A stretch of 64,000 nucleotides of DNA from Brachionus koreanus (Eukaryota; Rotifera; Eurotatoria; Ploima; Brachionidae): assembly GCA_016987375.1 (NCBI GenBank), contig PJRA01000160.1, positions 2,049,701 to 2,113,700 of the forward strand. Reading direction: 5' to 3'. The notes beneath the pieces are model-generated. The model worked only from the letters and a program-made list of their open reading frames with translations, was not told the origin of the DNA and made no database searches. The position numbers were made by a program, and so were the translations under genes. Positions 44,064-55,395 of the stretch are shown here, piece after piece. Numbering within the stretch: the stretch's first letter is position 1; the number at the start of each line of letters is the position of its first letter.

Positions 44064-44464
44064 TTTTGTGTAAAAATGCAAAAATTTTGAAAAATAATGC
44101 TTTGATATTTCAAATTTGTTTAATTCTATATTTTGACATTTTAAATATCTGATTCACGCTTGAAAAAATTTACAAAATTAACAATCTAAGGTTTACTATT
44201 TTTGATTAAATAATTTTTTCCATTTTTACTTATTTAAATTTATCTGTATTATTTTTTAATATTTTCAAATTGAACATGTTTGCTTAAAAGATTGTATAAA
44301 TTTTACCCATAATTTCCTTTATTTAGTTCTTTAATTTTGATAAAATATAATTTATTTTCTTTATCATAAAAATCTAAAACATCAAAAAAAAAAACAACAT
44401 ACTTTTTAAATCAATTTATTAAAACAATTCTCTTGAAATAAGCACTTAATCAAAATATTGACTA

Positions 44465-44911
44465 TTACCATTTTGGATAACCTCTTTTAGTTCTGCGACA
44501 ATAAGGTAAAAAAGGAATTGGAACAGTTTGTTTTCGTACGACGACTGGTCTAGGAACTGGCACATCTTGGTTAATAACTATTGGCTGAGCCTCACACAAT
44601 TGAGGCAGATCACATGGCTGCAATATTTCACAATTTGGTCCGGTTTTCAGCTCTTTACCAAGACTAACACCACCCAAGCCTATCTGATTATTGGGTTCAA
44701 TACAGCAACCAAGATTAACACCACCCAAGCCTATCTGATTATTGGGCTCAATACAGCAACCAAGATTAACACCACCCAAGCCTATCTGATTATTGGGCTC
44801 AATACAGCATCCCATATTGACATCGCGCAAACCCAAATTGCCTCCATTAAAGCCAAGTCCTAAAATTCCGAGGTTTCCTCCCAATGCACCAATTCCATCT
44901 AATCCATTCAT
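44465..44911 (-). CDS. Gly-rich repeat protein with LPYCR C-terminal motif
   Basis: 148 residues, one exon. The Gly/Leu/Asn-rich N-terminus (MNGLDGIGALGGNLGILGLG) leads into about three tandem 17-residue units (GCCIEPNNQIGLGGVNL; 51 bases, nearly identical at DNA level). A Cys-containing linker (CEILQPCDLPQLCEAQP) follows, then INQDVPVPRPVVVRKQTVPI, PFLPYCRRTKRGYPKW and stop. Gly-rich repeats with paired Cys are typical of extracellular structural proteins, yet no signal peptide is seen, as in its two tandem relatives. Intracellular keratin-like or lamina-type use is equally possible. Confidence 0.7.
   Translation of the reverse strand: MNGLDGIGALGGNLGILGLGFNGGNLGLRDVNMGCCIEPNNQIGLGGVNLGCCIEPNNQIGLGGVNLGCCIEPNNQIGLGGVSLGKELKTGPNCEILQPCDLPQLCEAQPIVINQDVPVPRPVVVRKQTVPIPFLPYCRRTKRGYPKW
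44675..44827. repeat. Three 51-base coding tandem repeats
   Basis: The unit CACCCAAGCCTATCTGATTA then TTGGGYTCAATACAGCAACC and AAGATTAACAC repeats three times almost perfectly. Only Y and the last unit (CATCCCATATTGAC) differ. It encodes the GCCIEPNNQIGLGGVNL unit. Confidence 0.9.
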
Positions 44912-45184
44912 TTTTAAACGTAAAAGGTTCTCGAAAATTCTGAAATAAATTTATGAAAGAAGATTATTAGAAGATTAAAACGAAAATTTATTTTAAAAAA
45001 ATTGTAATTTTTAAAATAAAATAAAAAATTGTTAGAGCATTTTTTCTAAATATTTTGATCTAATTTTTTTTCTATAAAGCTTTTATTTTTAGTTTTAAGT
45101 AAATAGTTGTTTGATTTTATATTTTATTTAATTATAATAATAAAAACAAAAAAAAAATAACTAAAAAAATTTTTTTATATACTT

Positions 45185-48096
45185 TTAATTTTTCTTTTTC
45201 TTTTTGGATGGAGCTTTGTCGGTCGAGTAAGCATCGATTAACTTATTAACAACATCTTCTCTAGCAGGTAGATATTTTAAAAACTCCATTGCAAATTCAC
45301 CTTTTCCTTGTGTAAGTGATCGAATTTCCGAAGCTAAAAAAATTAATAGTTTGTTTTAAAGAAATTATGTTAAAAAGAAACGCTATTTACAGTAGCCGAA
45401 CATATCATTGAGTGCAACTTCGCATTGCAGATTGAACCAACCCATGTTAGTTTCCGAATTAACAATAATTCCGTTTCTTTTGTTTATATTTCCTACGACA
45501 GCACTTTGAAATTCCTCAGGAGCTGTTACTTCAACAAACATAATAGGCTCAATGATTTGCCATTTTCCTTCGGCGAATGCTTGTTTCATTGCTCCTTCTG
45601 CAGCTAACTGAAAGGCCAAATCAGTAGAATCAGTGCTGTGATTTGCACCATCAGTCAAACGAAACAAAATACCAGTAATTTTGTTTCCTGACAAAACACC
45701 TTTTTCCAATGAATTATGAAAACCCTGAAGCGATCAATGTAAAAAAAGTTTTTCTTTAATTTCTTGGTAAATTACTCTTTTAATTCCGGGTATAAACTGA
45801 TCAGGAACATTTGTTCCTGTTGTTTGATCTTCAAATTCAACAGATTGATATTTTTCTGCTGGTAATGGCTCAAGAGTTCCAATTACTCTACCATATTGGC
45901 CTTGACCACCTGATTGTTTTTTGTGCAAATAGTCAAATCTTGTTTAGGAATTAAATAAAAAACAATAAATAAAAATTTCTAATTTATACTCAAAAGGTTC
46001 AAGAATAGTTTCTCTAAATGCCACTTTTGGTTTACCTAGAATGCATTTACATTTATATTCTCGTTCTAATCTCTAAAACAACAAATTTCTAGAATATAAA
46101 TTTAATGAGTAGCCTAAAGAATATTCTTACAGTTGCGTAAATATCCAGATGCAATTCTCCCATTCCATAAGCAATTAATTCTTTAGAGTCACTGTCGTAA
46201 ACTACTTTAAAAGTTGGATCTTCTTTCATAAATCTGTTTATTCCTTTAGAGAAATTGTCATTCATATTTGAATCAGCAGGCTTTATGGACAATGAGACGA
46301 CTGGATCGGGAACATACATGGATTCCATTGTCAGCTTGAACTCTTTATCAGTAACAAAAGTGTCTCCTGAAGAGCAGTCAATGCCGAACAAAGCAATTAT
46401 ATCTCCAGCATATGCTTCAGTGATATCTTCCATGAAATTCGAATGCATTCTGACCAAACGTGAAATTTTGTGCTTTTTTCCAGTTCGAACATTGTAAGCA
46501 AAATCATCTTTTTTTATTTGTCCCTGGTATACTCTCATATATGTTAATTGGCCATAACGACCTGCTTCTAATTTAAAGGCAAGACCCAAAAATTTGTGAT
46601 TTCCACTTCTTTCAGGGTTTATGGGAATTTTGACTGGTTTTCTAATTTAAAAATAAAAAATCTAAAAAATAAATTAACGTAATTTCATACTCATTAGATT
46701 CATCAAGAGCATAATTCGAAATTTCAGATGGATTAGGCAAATATTGAGTAATACCATCTAACAATTTTTGTACTCCTTTATTTTTTAAAGCCGAGCCAAC
46801 AAAAATAGGAGTAAAAGAACGATTTATCACATTTCTTCGAATAGCATTCTGAAATTGAAAAAATATTTAAATTTAATGTGAATTTTAAAGCAATATTACT
46901 TTTATTTGTTCATTAGTAGGAACTTTCTCATCCAAAAACATTTCTCCTAGTTCTTCGTCAACATTAGAGAGAGATTCTTTAAGAATTTAATTAAAAATTG
47001 CATTTTTCTCAGTTTTAATATTAAAATTACCGATTAATTCTTGTTTTTTATTTTTTAACTCATCTTTATATTCACTAGGTACGGGTTCTTCTCTCAAAAT
47101 TTCTCTAAAAATAGCCAGATTGTTAAAAATATAAAATAAAAAATTTTGTTAAAATTTTGATTTAATTTAATTAAAAAAAAAACTAATTTAAATTTCTAAA
47201 ATTCTCATAAAAGTCTATTTACCCACAATCTCCATCAAAATAAATAGCCTTTTCATTTATAACATCAACAATTCCTTTAAATTTCGACTCCAGTCCCATC
47301 GGAAACTGAACTAATGCACAATTATGGCCCAATTTTTGTCTTAAAAAATTCAAGTTAGATTAAAGTAATTTAAAATATTAAAAATACTTTAATTGTGCCG
47401 CTACTCTGTTATGATTAGCTCCCATACGATCTAGTTTATTAATAAAGGCAATAAAAGGTACATTATATCGCTTCATTTGTCGATTTACTGTCATTGTCTG
47501 ACTTTGCACGCCTCCAACTGCACATAAGACTAACACGGCACCATCTAAAACTCTTAATGCTCTTTCTACCTCAATGGTAAAATCAACATGACCAGGTGTA
47601 TCAATTATGTTAATATTGTGATCTTTCCAATCAATGTATGTTGCTGCAGATTGAATTGTAATTCCCCGCTGTCTCTCCAATTCCATTGAGTCCATTGTGG
47701 CACCTACTTGGTCTTTCCCTTTTACTTCATGCATTTGATCAATTCGTCCTGAGTAGAACAAGAGACGTTCGGTCAAAGTTGTTTTTCCTGAGTCAATATG
47801 AGCTGAGATGCCGATATTTCGAATTTTCTCAACTTTAAAGTATTTCTTTTAAAAAATTTTTGTTTTAAAATTATTTTTTTTGTTAAAATTAATTTTACTG
47901 AATCTTTAATAGCTTTTGAACTAAGGTAGCGTCTAGTATCATTTTTAGCAACAAAATTAACTATCTTGAAGATATTTAATAAATAATAATTACAGTTAGT
48001 AAATAATTTTAAAAGTATTACTTGATTAATCTTTGAGCCGAAATTAATCTTAGAAGAAGTCTTGATAAAATTATTAAATAAACTGATACCACTCAT
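45185..48096 (-). CDS. GFM1: Elongation factor G, mitochondrial (mtEFG1)
   Basis: Translocation GTPase of mitochondrial ribosomes. About a dozen exons on the minus strand from ATG 48096 (first exon 48096-48022, second 47964-47899, third from 47845) to the stop at 45185. The N-terminal exons are Ser/Lys/Arg-rich and fit a mitochondrial presequence. GTPase motifs: [20 protein letters not shown] (G1), [11 protein letters not shown] (G2), [20 protein letters not shown] (G3) and INKLDRMG (G4). Later domains are clear: [90 protein letters not shown] and LNDMFGY. It ends in a Lys-rich tail (KKKKKN). The match to metazoan GFM1 is very high through the G domain. Introns are 40-60 bases. One exon junction near 45722-45774 is set by family continuity (IKR joined to GFHNSLEKG). 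Confidence 0.95.
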
Positions 48097-49261
48097 TGCA
48101 GGCTTGGTTATTTTGTCTTTTAAAACCAAGATTAAATCTGAAAAAAAATAATTTTTTTTAATTCCTAATTATTAAAATCTGCTTAAAAACATATACACAT
48201 GAAATTAGATTGTTAAAATATCGCAATATTGCATGTTATTGACAAAAAAATTGTCTTTTGTTGCCAAAATTTAAATATATAGTTTTTTCTTTTTAACAAT
48301 CAAAAATTTTAATTGACTAATTTCAAACAATTTGTATGTATTCAATTTATTATTTATCAAAAATAAATTCTAGATAAGCTGGATAGGTTTTGCTATCGCT
48401 TAAAATTAATTTTTGTACAATATTAATCTATAATAAAAATAATGTATATAATTAACAAATTAGAATAATTCTTTCTAAGAAATTTGAAAAATTTTTCATT
48501 AAATTACTCTAAAAACAAAAATAAAAAAAAATACTTTAATAAATTAATATTGGTATAATCAATTTTCATCTTTTTTTCATTCATGGTGATTGTAGATTCA
48601 ATTAAACAATAAGAAAAAGTTTTTATACATTGTCCAATTTTAATATTTAAAAAAAAATTTTTTAAGCTATTAAAGGGTTTAGATTAAAAAATGGCACAAA
48701 ATTAATTTTCTCATAAAAATTTTTTATTTGACAAAAGGTTTTAGATCGATATTGTTCAGGCAAGTCCGAATTTGATTTCGATTTGCTTAAGATTTTTGGC
48801 TTTCCAATAACTCTCACATACCTTCAAATTATCTATTAGTTTACAAATTTCCACAAAAATCATCGATTGGTCGTGCTTTTGGTACGTTTACTTGATTCTC
48901 TTCTTACTTTACTGGACTCTATCGAAGTTTCAACTATTTGAAATAATTTTTTAATTTAAAGCTAGGATCAGTCTGATTTTAAATTTTGAAAAAAAATTAT
49001 TAAAGGTCTGGTCCACTCTTAGGGAAAATTAAATTTAACTTTTGTGCTATTTTGATCCTATATCCGATACCCGTTACAATTTGAATTGGAAATTTGTGAA
49101 AGCATAATTTTTTTAATTTATATCTGATAAATAAAATATATGGATATTAAAATTCAAAGTTCAAAAATTATGAAATTTCTTTAATTTTTCTTAATTGATT
49201 TAAAATAATTTAGAATTTTGCAATTTTTTTATGATTAATATCAGTGCTTTTTTCATACTGG
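48097..49261. other. Spacer with dispersed repeat copy B
   Basis: Apart from the repeat copy listed separately, A/T-rich with no gene. It should contain the GFM1 promoter. Confidence 0.35.
48798..48910. repeat. Dispersed repeat, copy B
   Basis: Shares ATTGGTCGTGCTTTTGG then YACGTTT and flanking blocks (CTTTCCAATAACTCTCA / CTTCCAATCGCCCTCA; ACAAATTTCC; CTTCTTACTTTA) with the left edge of the window. It is diverged in between. No ORF. Confidence 0.55.
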
Positions 49262-50254
49262 CTACTTAGAACCTGTACATTGATTATTTGTATGGCATGT
49301 ATTTGATTTACATTCAGCATCATCAATACATGCTTTTCCGTTTTTTATTGAGCATCTGTTTGTTTGATTTTCGGTATAAGGCGAGTTGCATCTATTGAAT
49401 AAAAATAAATTTATCATGATATATAATAAATAATCTAATAAATGATTACGAGCAAACGTTTCCTGAACAAAAAGTGGTTATAAAAATTGAAGATGGGGAC
49501 TGATTTGTACCAGATATGCTTCTTCCTAAACATTCAGAGTCTGAACTGCATGGGGAACCAACAGGATCTATTTAGAATTTAAAAATTATCAATATAATAA
49601 ACCAAAAGTACTAATTATCGTTGTCGTTGTAGTAGTTGATGTTGTTGTAGTAGTTGATGTTGTTGTAGTAGTTGATGTTGTTGTAGTTGTTGATGTCGTT
49701 GTAGTAGTTGATCTTGTTGTAGTTGTTGATGTCGTTGTAGTAGTTGGTGTTGTTGTAGTAGTTGATGTCGTTGTAGTAGTTGGTGTTGTTGTAGTAGTTG
49801 ATGTTGTTGCAGTGGTTGATGTCGTTGTAGTAGTTGATGCTGTTGTAGTAGTTGATGTTGTTGTAGTTGTTGATGTCGTTGTAGTAGTTTGTGTTGTTGT
49901 AGTAGTTGATGTTGTTATAGTAGTTGATGCTGTTGTAGTAGTTGATGTTGTTGTAGTTGTTGATGTCGTTGTAGTAGTTGGTGTTGTTGTAGTAGTTGAT
50001 GTTGTTGCAGTGGTTGATGTCGTTATAGTAGTTGATGCTGTTGTAGTAGTTGATGTTGTTGTAGTTGTTGATGTTGTTGCAGTGGTTGATGTCGTTGCTA
50101 AAGCTTCAGATGTTGTTAAATGAATTTTACATTTAGGCTTTGTATTTTCAACATGATTCTGATAAATCAACCATATTGTTCCAAGTGTTAGGAGATAGAA
50201 AATAGTAAAATGCACAATAGCTAGGTAAGAGCAAAAACATAACTTACTGGACAT
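49262..50254 (-). CDS. Thr-rich mucin-like membrane protein with Cys-rich C-terminus
   Basis: Three exons (50254-49612, 49567-49450, 49391-49262) sum to 296 codons. A short N-terminal cytoplasmic segment is followed by a hydrophobic helix at about residues 8-30 (YLAIVHFTIFYLLTLGTIWL), uncleaved signal anchor or signal peptide. Then comes a Thr/Ser domain of about 160 residues made of STTTTT hexads with Ala, Pro, Ile and Gln substitutions, a dense O-glycosylation target. A Cys-rich tail follows: PCSSDSECLGR, FCSGNVCSCN, CSIKNGKACIDDAECKSNTC and HTNNQC. Its spacing resembles EB/dickkopf-type small disulfide modules, not assigned. The mucin-like stalk suggests a surface or secreted mucus role. 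The Cys-rich tail appears only when the two introns are removed, and the phases agree. Confidence 0.75.
49615..50105. repeat. 18-base coding minisatellite of the mucin domain
   Basis: The 18-base unit GTTGTTGTAGTAGTTGAT (plus strand; STTTTT on the minus strand) repeats about 27 times with frequent changes of GTT/GTC and TAG/CAG. Longer blocks of several units also recur (for example 49741-49860 compared with 49965-50040), showing higher-order duplication. Confidence 0.88.
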
Positions 50255-50689
50255 TTTTTACTTGATTTTCTAAAAAATTTTCTAATTATCAACTTAAAAA
50301 GGATTCAGTCGTTTTCTAACTGTCATGTTATTTATTTTATATTTGACTTTAAAATTAGTTTTAAACACCTATTAAAATGAATTTTTTTAAATAAATATAC
50401 AATATTTTTCTATAAATCTTAGTTGAGTTATTTACATAATCATGATTTTAAAAGATTAAACAAGAACTCGGTATTTTCTTAGAATTAAAATTTATTCAAC
50501 CTTGTTCTATGAGTTTATTTAGTTTTGATGGATAATTATTTAAGACTATGAATTTATGAACAAAAATAAAATTTAATTTTTTTTTAAAATCTAAAATTGT
50601 TGCTGTAAATTGAATCATTTGATAAAAAGTTTGAATCACATGTATTAAGTTTGTTCAGTAACTCTCTAAAATGAAATTCAAAATTCAAA
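50255..50689. other. AT-rich spacer upstream of mucin gene
   Basis: No additional feature recognised. Confidence 0.35.
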
Positions 50690-52441
50690 ATGCCATTCAT
50701 TTAGAATTAACATATTAAACGGAAAAAATGCAGAAACATGTTGTGAGCTGTTTCAAAACAAATTCAATGAAATAATACTAAGAAATATTTCGAGAAAAGA
50801 GTGTTGGTAGACGGAGTGAATAAAAATTAACCGAGATATTAAACAAGCATGTCAACTAAAATTCGGGGCTTTTCAAACAACAGTAGCTAAAATCTAAATT
50901 CCACTACTAGGCTTGAAGAGTTAAAGCGCTGGTCAAGTTAGCTCATAGACTCTATGAAAAGTCAATAATCGATAAGTGTAAATCGAATCCAAAGCTGCTA
51001 TTCTCCTATGTGAATAGTAAGAAAAATGTCAAGAGCAAAATTAGATTGCTGACTTAAAAATTTGGAAATCAATTGATTAAAGGCAATGACATTGCAAAAT
51101 GTGTAAATGATCTTTTTTTCAGCTCATTTTAAGCGGATGATTAGTTAAATAGTGAACTAGATTTTCCCTTGAGAGCTTGTGTAAATCGCATTTTAAATCC
51201 AGAATTGGTCTTCAGTCCAGCTGCTTTAAAAAAAGAGACATGATGAGCTAGACAGAAACAAATCAATAGACACCGATGGCATACATCTATATGTACTTAG
51301 AGAGTGCAGCGATTTATTATGTGAACCGCTGTCTTTTTTGTTTAAGTTATCATTAGAGTCTAGTATGATACGAGCGTGTTGGAAAAGAGCTAATGTTACT
51401 TCATTATACAATAAGAAAGGTGGTAAAACAAATCTAGAAAACTATCGTCCAATATCGCTTTTTTCGATATTAATAAAAGAAAGGGAGAAGCTAAAAAGAG
51501 ATGAAATGGTAATCCTGTGTAACCAACTTGCTAGGAAGCTTAGATATTATTAATGAGGCCTTGAGTAGNNNNNNNNNNNNNNNNNNNNNNNNNNNNNNNN
51601 NNNNNNNNNNNNNNNNNNATGGATTTATCGGTAAGCTTTTGGCATGGCTCGAAAATTTTCTACAAGATAGGAAACAGAGAGTTATAATAGGCCAGTATGA
51701 ATCTGATAGTGTTCCACAAGGTTCAGTACTTGGTCCATTACCTTTCCTGATATTCATAAATGATTTTCCAGATTAGTAAATGTTTGCGGATGACAGCCAA
51801 TTGATTAGCGTCATTAGAAATAAATATGATCAAATACTAATGAAAGATGACATTGACAAGATGGTTTAGTCGTCGAAACGTTGGAGTATGGAATTTAATG
51901 AATCAAAGTGTAAAGTAATGTATATTGGCAAAAGATTGATAGCCAAAAAATCTCAATATTAAATGCTGATGATTTGAGAGTTAAATTAGCTGAGACTCCT
52001 TTTGAGCACGATCTTGGTGTAATGGTGAACAACAAACTCAAATGAAATGATCAAATTGACATCTGCGTTAAAAAAGCTAACAATATGCTTGGTATTCTCA
52101 AAAAACGTTCGTGTATTGGGATTCTCAATCGTTTTTGAAACTTTATAAGACCACATCTAGAATACTGTGCACCTGCCTGGAATCGATATTTAAAGAAGGA
52201 AAAACTTAAACTTGAACAGGTACAAAGAAGAGCAATATAACTTGTTCCACAAATAAGAAGTTTGAACTAAGAGTCAAGGTTAGCTAATTTAGGATTAGAA
52301 AAACTAAAAGATAGGCGAGAGCGTGGGGATCTATTACAATTCTATAAAATCGACAAAAAGTACAATCATGTTAGTCTTCCTGCTTTATCAGTTTAGTTTA
52401 ACTAAACTTGACCGTAGAATATTAACTATTATTATTATTAA
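50690..52441 (+). mobile_element. Decayed non-LTR retrotransposon (CR1/jockey-like LINE)
   Basis: Consecutive frames give SLVKLAHRLYEKSIIDKCKS then NPKLLFSYVNSKKNVKSKI (pre-RT region), and RACVNRILNPELVFSPAALK. The RT core follows: SLESSMIRACWKRANVTSLY, KKGGKTNLENYRPISLFSIL, VPQGSVLGPLPFLIFINDFP and MFADDSQLI with the catalytic [FY]xDD motif. RPHLEYCAPAWN-like and EQVQRRAI-like blocks close it. Several in-frame stops, frameshifts and the gap at 51569-51618 show it is dead. The 3' end carries ACTAAACTTGACCG then an (ATT)n tail, shared with 30283-30375. No endonuclease domain is seen, so it is 5'-truncated. Confidence 0.85.
51569..51618. other. Assembly gap (N run)
   Basis: 50 consecutive N inside the reverse transcriptase region of the LINE. 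Confidence 0.99.
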
Positions 52442-53212
52442 AAAATGTTAGAATAATAAAGCTTTGATAGGAAATTTCATTGTGAAGCTATATCAACTCG
52501 ATTTAATTTTGATCATTTTGATCATAAACTTAGTAAATTTTGAAAATAAATTGATAAAATTCAATTTTAGTTGATTTTTAAAATCAATTTTAATTGAAAA
52601 TCTGAACTTTTTTTGGCAAAGTAAACATTTTTTTTTTTTGATAAAATTTTATTATTTGAAAGTATAAAATACAAAGTTTTGAAATGTAACAATTTTTTTA
52701 AAAAACTACCTTAAAATTTAACTGAGCATTTAAAATATAGTTTTTGTGAAAATTTGCAAAATAAAATTTGATCAAAAAATTTTATTTTCTGGCATAAAAA
52801 CATTTTTGAAATTGTTCATATTTGAAAATTTTAAAATAAGCTCCGAATTTGCAAAATACTTTCCAGTATTTGAAAAAAGAGTGTTCAATCAAATTTAAAA
52901 TTCGATTGAAAATGAAAATTAGTTCTCATTTAGTGCTTTTTTCAAATCATTCATTCAAATATCCAAGCATTGAAAATTTAATTCAATAATTTTTTTTTAA
53001 ATTTGTAAAACATAATCTATGAATAAATTTATAAATTAAAAGAAATACATTTAGTTTTGAATTTTTAAAAGAGTTAACTGAACGAAATACGCTTTATTAA
53101 AAGATCATGTATATTTATCCTCAGTTGAAAGTCTTAAAAGACTAAATTTTATTTATCAAAAGCATTCTCTTTTTTTCTAATTTTGGCTCAATTTTTGATA
53201 AAAACTCTAACA
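52442..53212. other. AT-rich spacer
   Basis: No gene recognised; promoter region of the following membrane glycoprotein. Confidence 0.35.
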
Positions 53213-54653
53213 ATGCTTAAAATCGTAATTTTACTTGGCTATTTCATTTTGCTCCAAACACAGACGTTCAATGCGGCACCATATGAAATCAATGACCATG
53301 CTTCGACCGAAAACAACACCTGGTCTGACTTAAACAAAACTGTAAAAATTTTTAACCGATCTAACATCATTTTATCCGAATTTTCGAATATTAAAAACAC
53401 AACTTGGTCTCTTTTTGACATTGATTTTGACGAAATTCAGGAAAATTCCACAGACCTTAATTTATCTAATGTTTCAAATACCACCAACTCAATGTTTGTT
53501 AAAAGTAAAAATTTAGAAAACAATTTCACAATTAATCATAATTTTACAATTCAACTACCGGTTATTTCTAATTCAACAATTGAATTGAAAGAATTAAATG
53601 TTTCAAGTGTTAGTCCCCTTGTCGAAATAATAGATCCAGTTCCTGATAATCAAACATTAAATTTAGACTCAGATTTTAACTCAACTTTTATTGATGGAAC
53701 AATTCAATTCGATCAAATAGTAGTTAGCAGTCAAGATGAGTTTATTAGTCCGATTGAAAACTCGACTTCAGTTAATCAGGAACAAATTGCTGATGTAAAA
53801 GCAAATATAACAGGAGAATTTTTTCCAATTTTTTCAAGTCTAGTCATGAATGAGTCTAATCTGTTTGAATTTAATACTTATATCAATTTGATATCTATTG
53901 ATTCATTGAATGAAAATTGTTTATCATTGGATATATATGCTTTGGAAGCAAGCGTAAGATTAAAATTGAAAAATAGAAAAAAGATTTAAATTTTATTTTA
54001 TTTATTAGATTAAGCATTCTATAATTAAATATATAAATCCAAAGATTGGTTATTTTTGTGTTAAATTGAAATTTGACCCAAGCATTGATCAAATGATGAA
54101 TGTTCAAGAGGTGCTTCCATTGAACTTAACTGTTCACATTAAGAGCCCAATAGAAATAACCGAAACTCAATTTAGAAAAGCTTTGGTTGAATATTCAGCT
54201 AATACAAAACGCTGTGTAATGCAAAATAATACAGAAATTAGATGCTCTTTGTTTAGATCCAAGGACTCTAATAGTTTGTTGAGAATCTCTGATTACTGGA
54301 TAGAGCTAGATGAATTTATTCCAACTCAAGGTGAATAAAAAAAATCTTATTTATTTTCTAAAATATAATTTATTTTTGAATTTGAAGAAAAATTGAGTGG
54401 AAATGAATATGAAATTTTCACCTATAAGCCTGTTTGGATAGTTGGCCTTGCCATAATCGGTGGCATTATAGCAATATTTTTCTTAGGGTGTATTATTGCT
54501 ATATGTTATACTAGAAGACCATATAGACGATGTGGCAAAGTTTACGAAATTGATTCAGCAACTAGAAAAAATAACCAACCATTTATTCCTGGAGTTCATC
54601 CAGCCACCAAAGCATCTGCAATCACTAAAACAAAAGAAATGTATTATCAATAA
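53213..54653 (+). CDS. Type I membrane glycoprotein, heavily N-glycosylated ectodomain
   Basis: Three exons (53213-53953, 54009-54330, 54388-54653) give exactly 442 residues. The ATG at 53213 precedes a signal peptide (MLKIVILLGYFILLQTQTF). The next 225 residues are Asn/Ser/Asp-rich with more than ten N-x-S/T sites (for example NNTWSDLNKTV, NRSN, NFTINHNFTI). Then a folded region begins near INLISIDSLNENCLSLDIYA and continues LEASIKHSIIKYINPKIGYF. It has a small set of Cys (RCVMQNNTEIRCSL) and a secondary-structure pattern that could be an SEA-like or ferredoxin-like juxtamembrane fold; this is speculative. A strong transmembrane helix (IVGLAIIGGIIAIFFLGCII) and a basic/polar tail (YTRRPYRRCGKVYEIDSATR) end in KEMYYQ. 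No close family recognised. AATAAA near 54784. Confidence 0.75.
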
Positions 54654-55395
54654 TAATTTTTAGAATATTTTTTTAAATCGAATCGGACTATCATCCAGAA
54701 CAATTTTTATTCAAATTTTTTAATATTTATTTAATTAACGTGTAATTTTGTCTATAATTTTTAAAAATTTATAGTTTAATTCGAATAAAATTTCATTTTT
54801 ACTTCAATTTTTTATTATACTATTTATAATACTAACGATTCGAAATAATTTATAATTAAGTTAAAATTGCGGTCGCAATTTTAAATTATTTAAGCAAAAA
54901 TAGAATATTATAAAATGGTTTAATTCAAAATCAGAATATTAAATTACAAAAATTTATCGTAAAATTTTTTTTTTAAATTCAATTAACTGTTATTAATACA
55001 TTTATTAATTAAAGCTTCTAAGGCAATGTTAAAGAAGAAAAATTTATTCATAAATTGTTTATTCTTGTAATAGAAAAACTATCATTTACAATTTTTAAAC
55101 AAATTGTATCATAACTAACTTAGTTTGTTAGGAAAAATTTTATTTAGTTAAAAGTGAATTTGATCAAAGATCTTAGGTGTTTTTACTTCATTATCCAGAC
55201 AATTTATGAAAAGATTTTTTTCTTATCTGAGCATAGAATGGAAGATTATTTCATCATCTTTATAAGATATTTTTTTGCACAAAGAACATAACAACAATAT
55301 CCTATTTATCACAAATTTTCCAAAATTTCATTTAGTTATTCCAAGTAAAGAGCCAGACTGATAACAATGAAAATTTATTTGTAAAAATTGTTTAT
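54654..55395. other. Convergent AT-rich spacer
   Basis: Between two convergent genes; nothing else recognised. Confidence 0.35.

Noticed and set aside
44528..44863. Plus-strand ORF over the Gly-rich LPYCR gene
   Set aside because: Antisense of the 51-base coding repeat; the minus frame ends in the conserved tail shared with two neighbours.
49812..50123. Plus-strand Val/Asp repeat ORF over the mucin domain
   Set aside because: It is the antisense of the Thr repeat; no start, signal or flanking exons.
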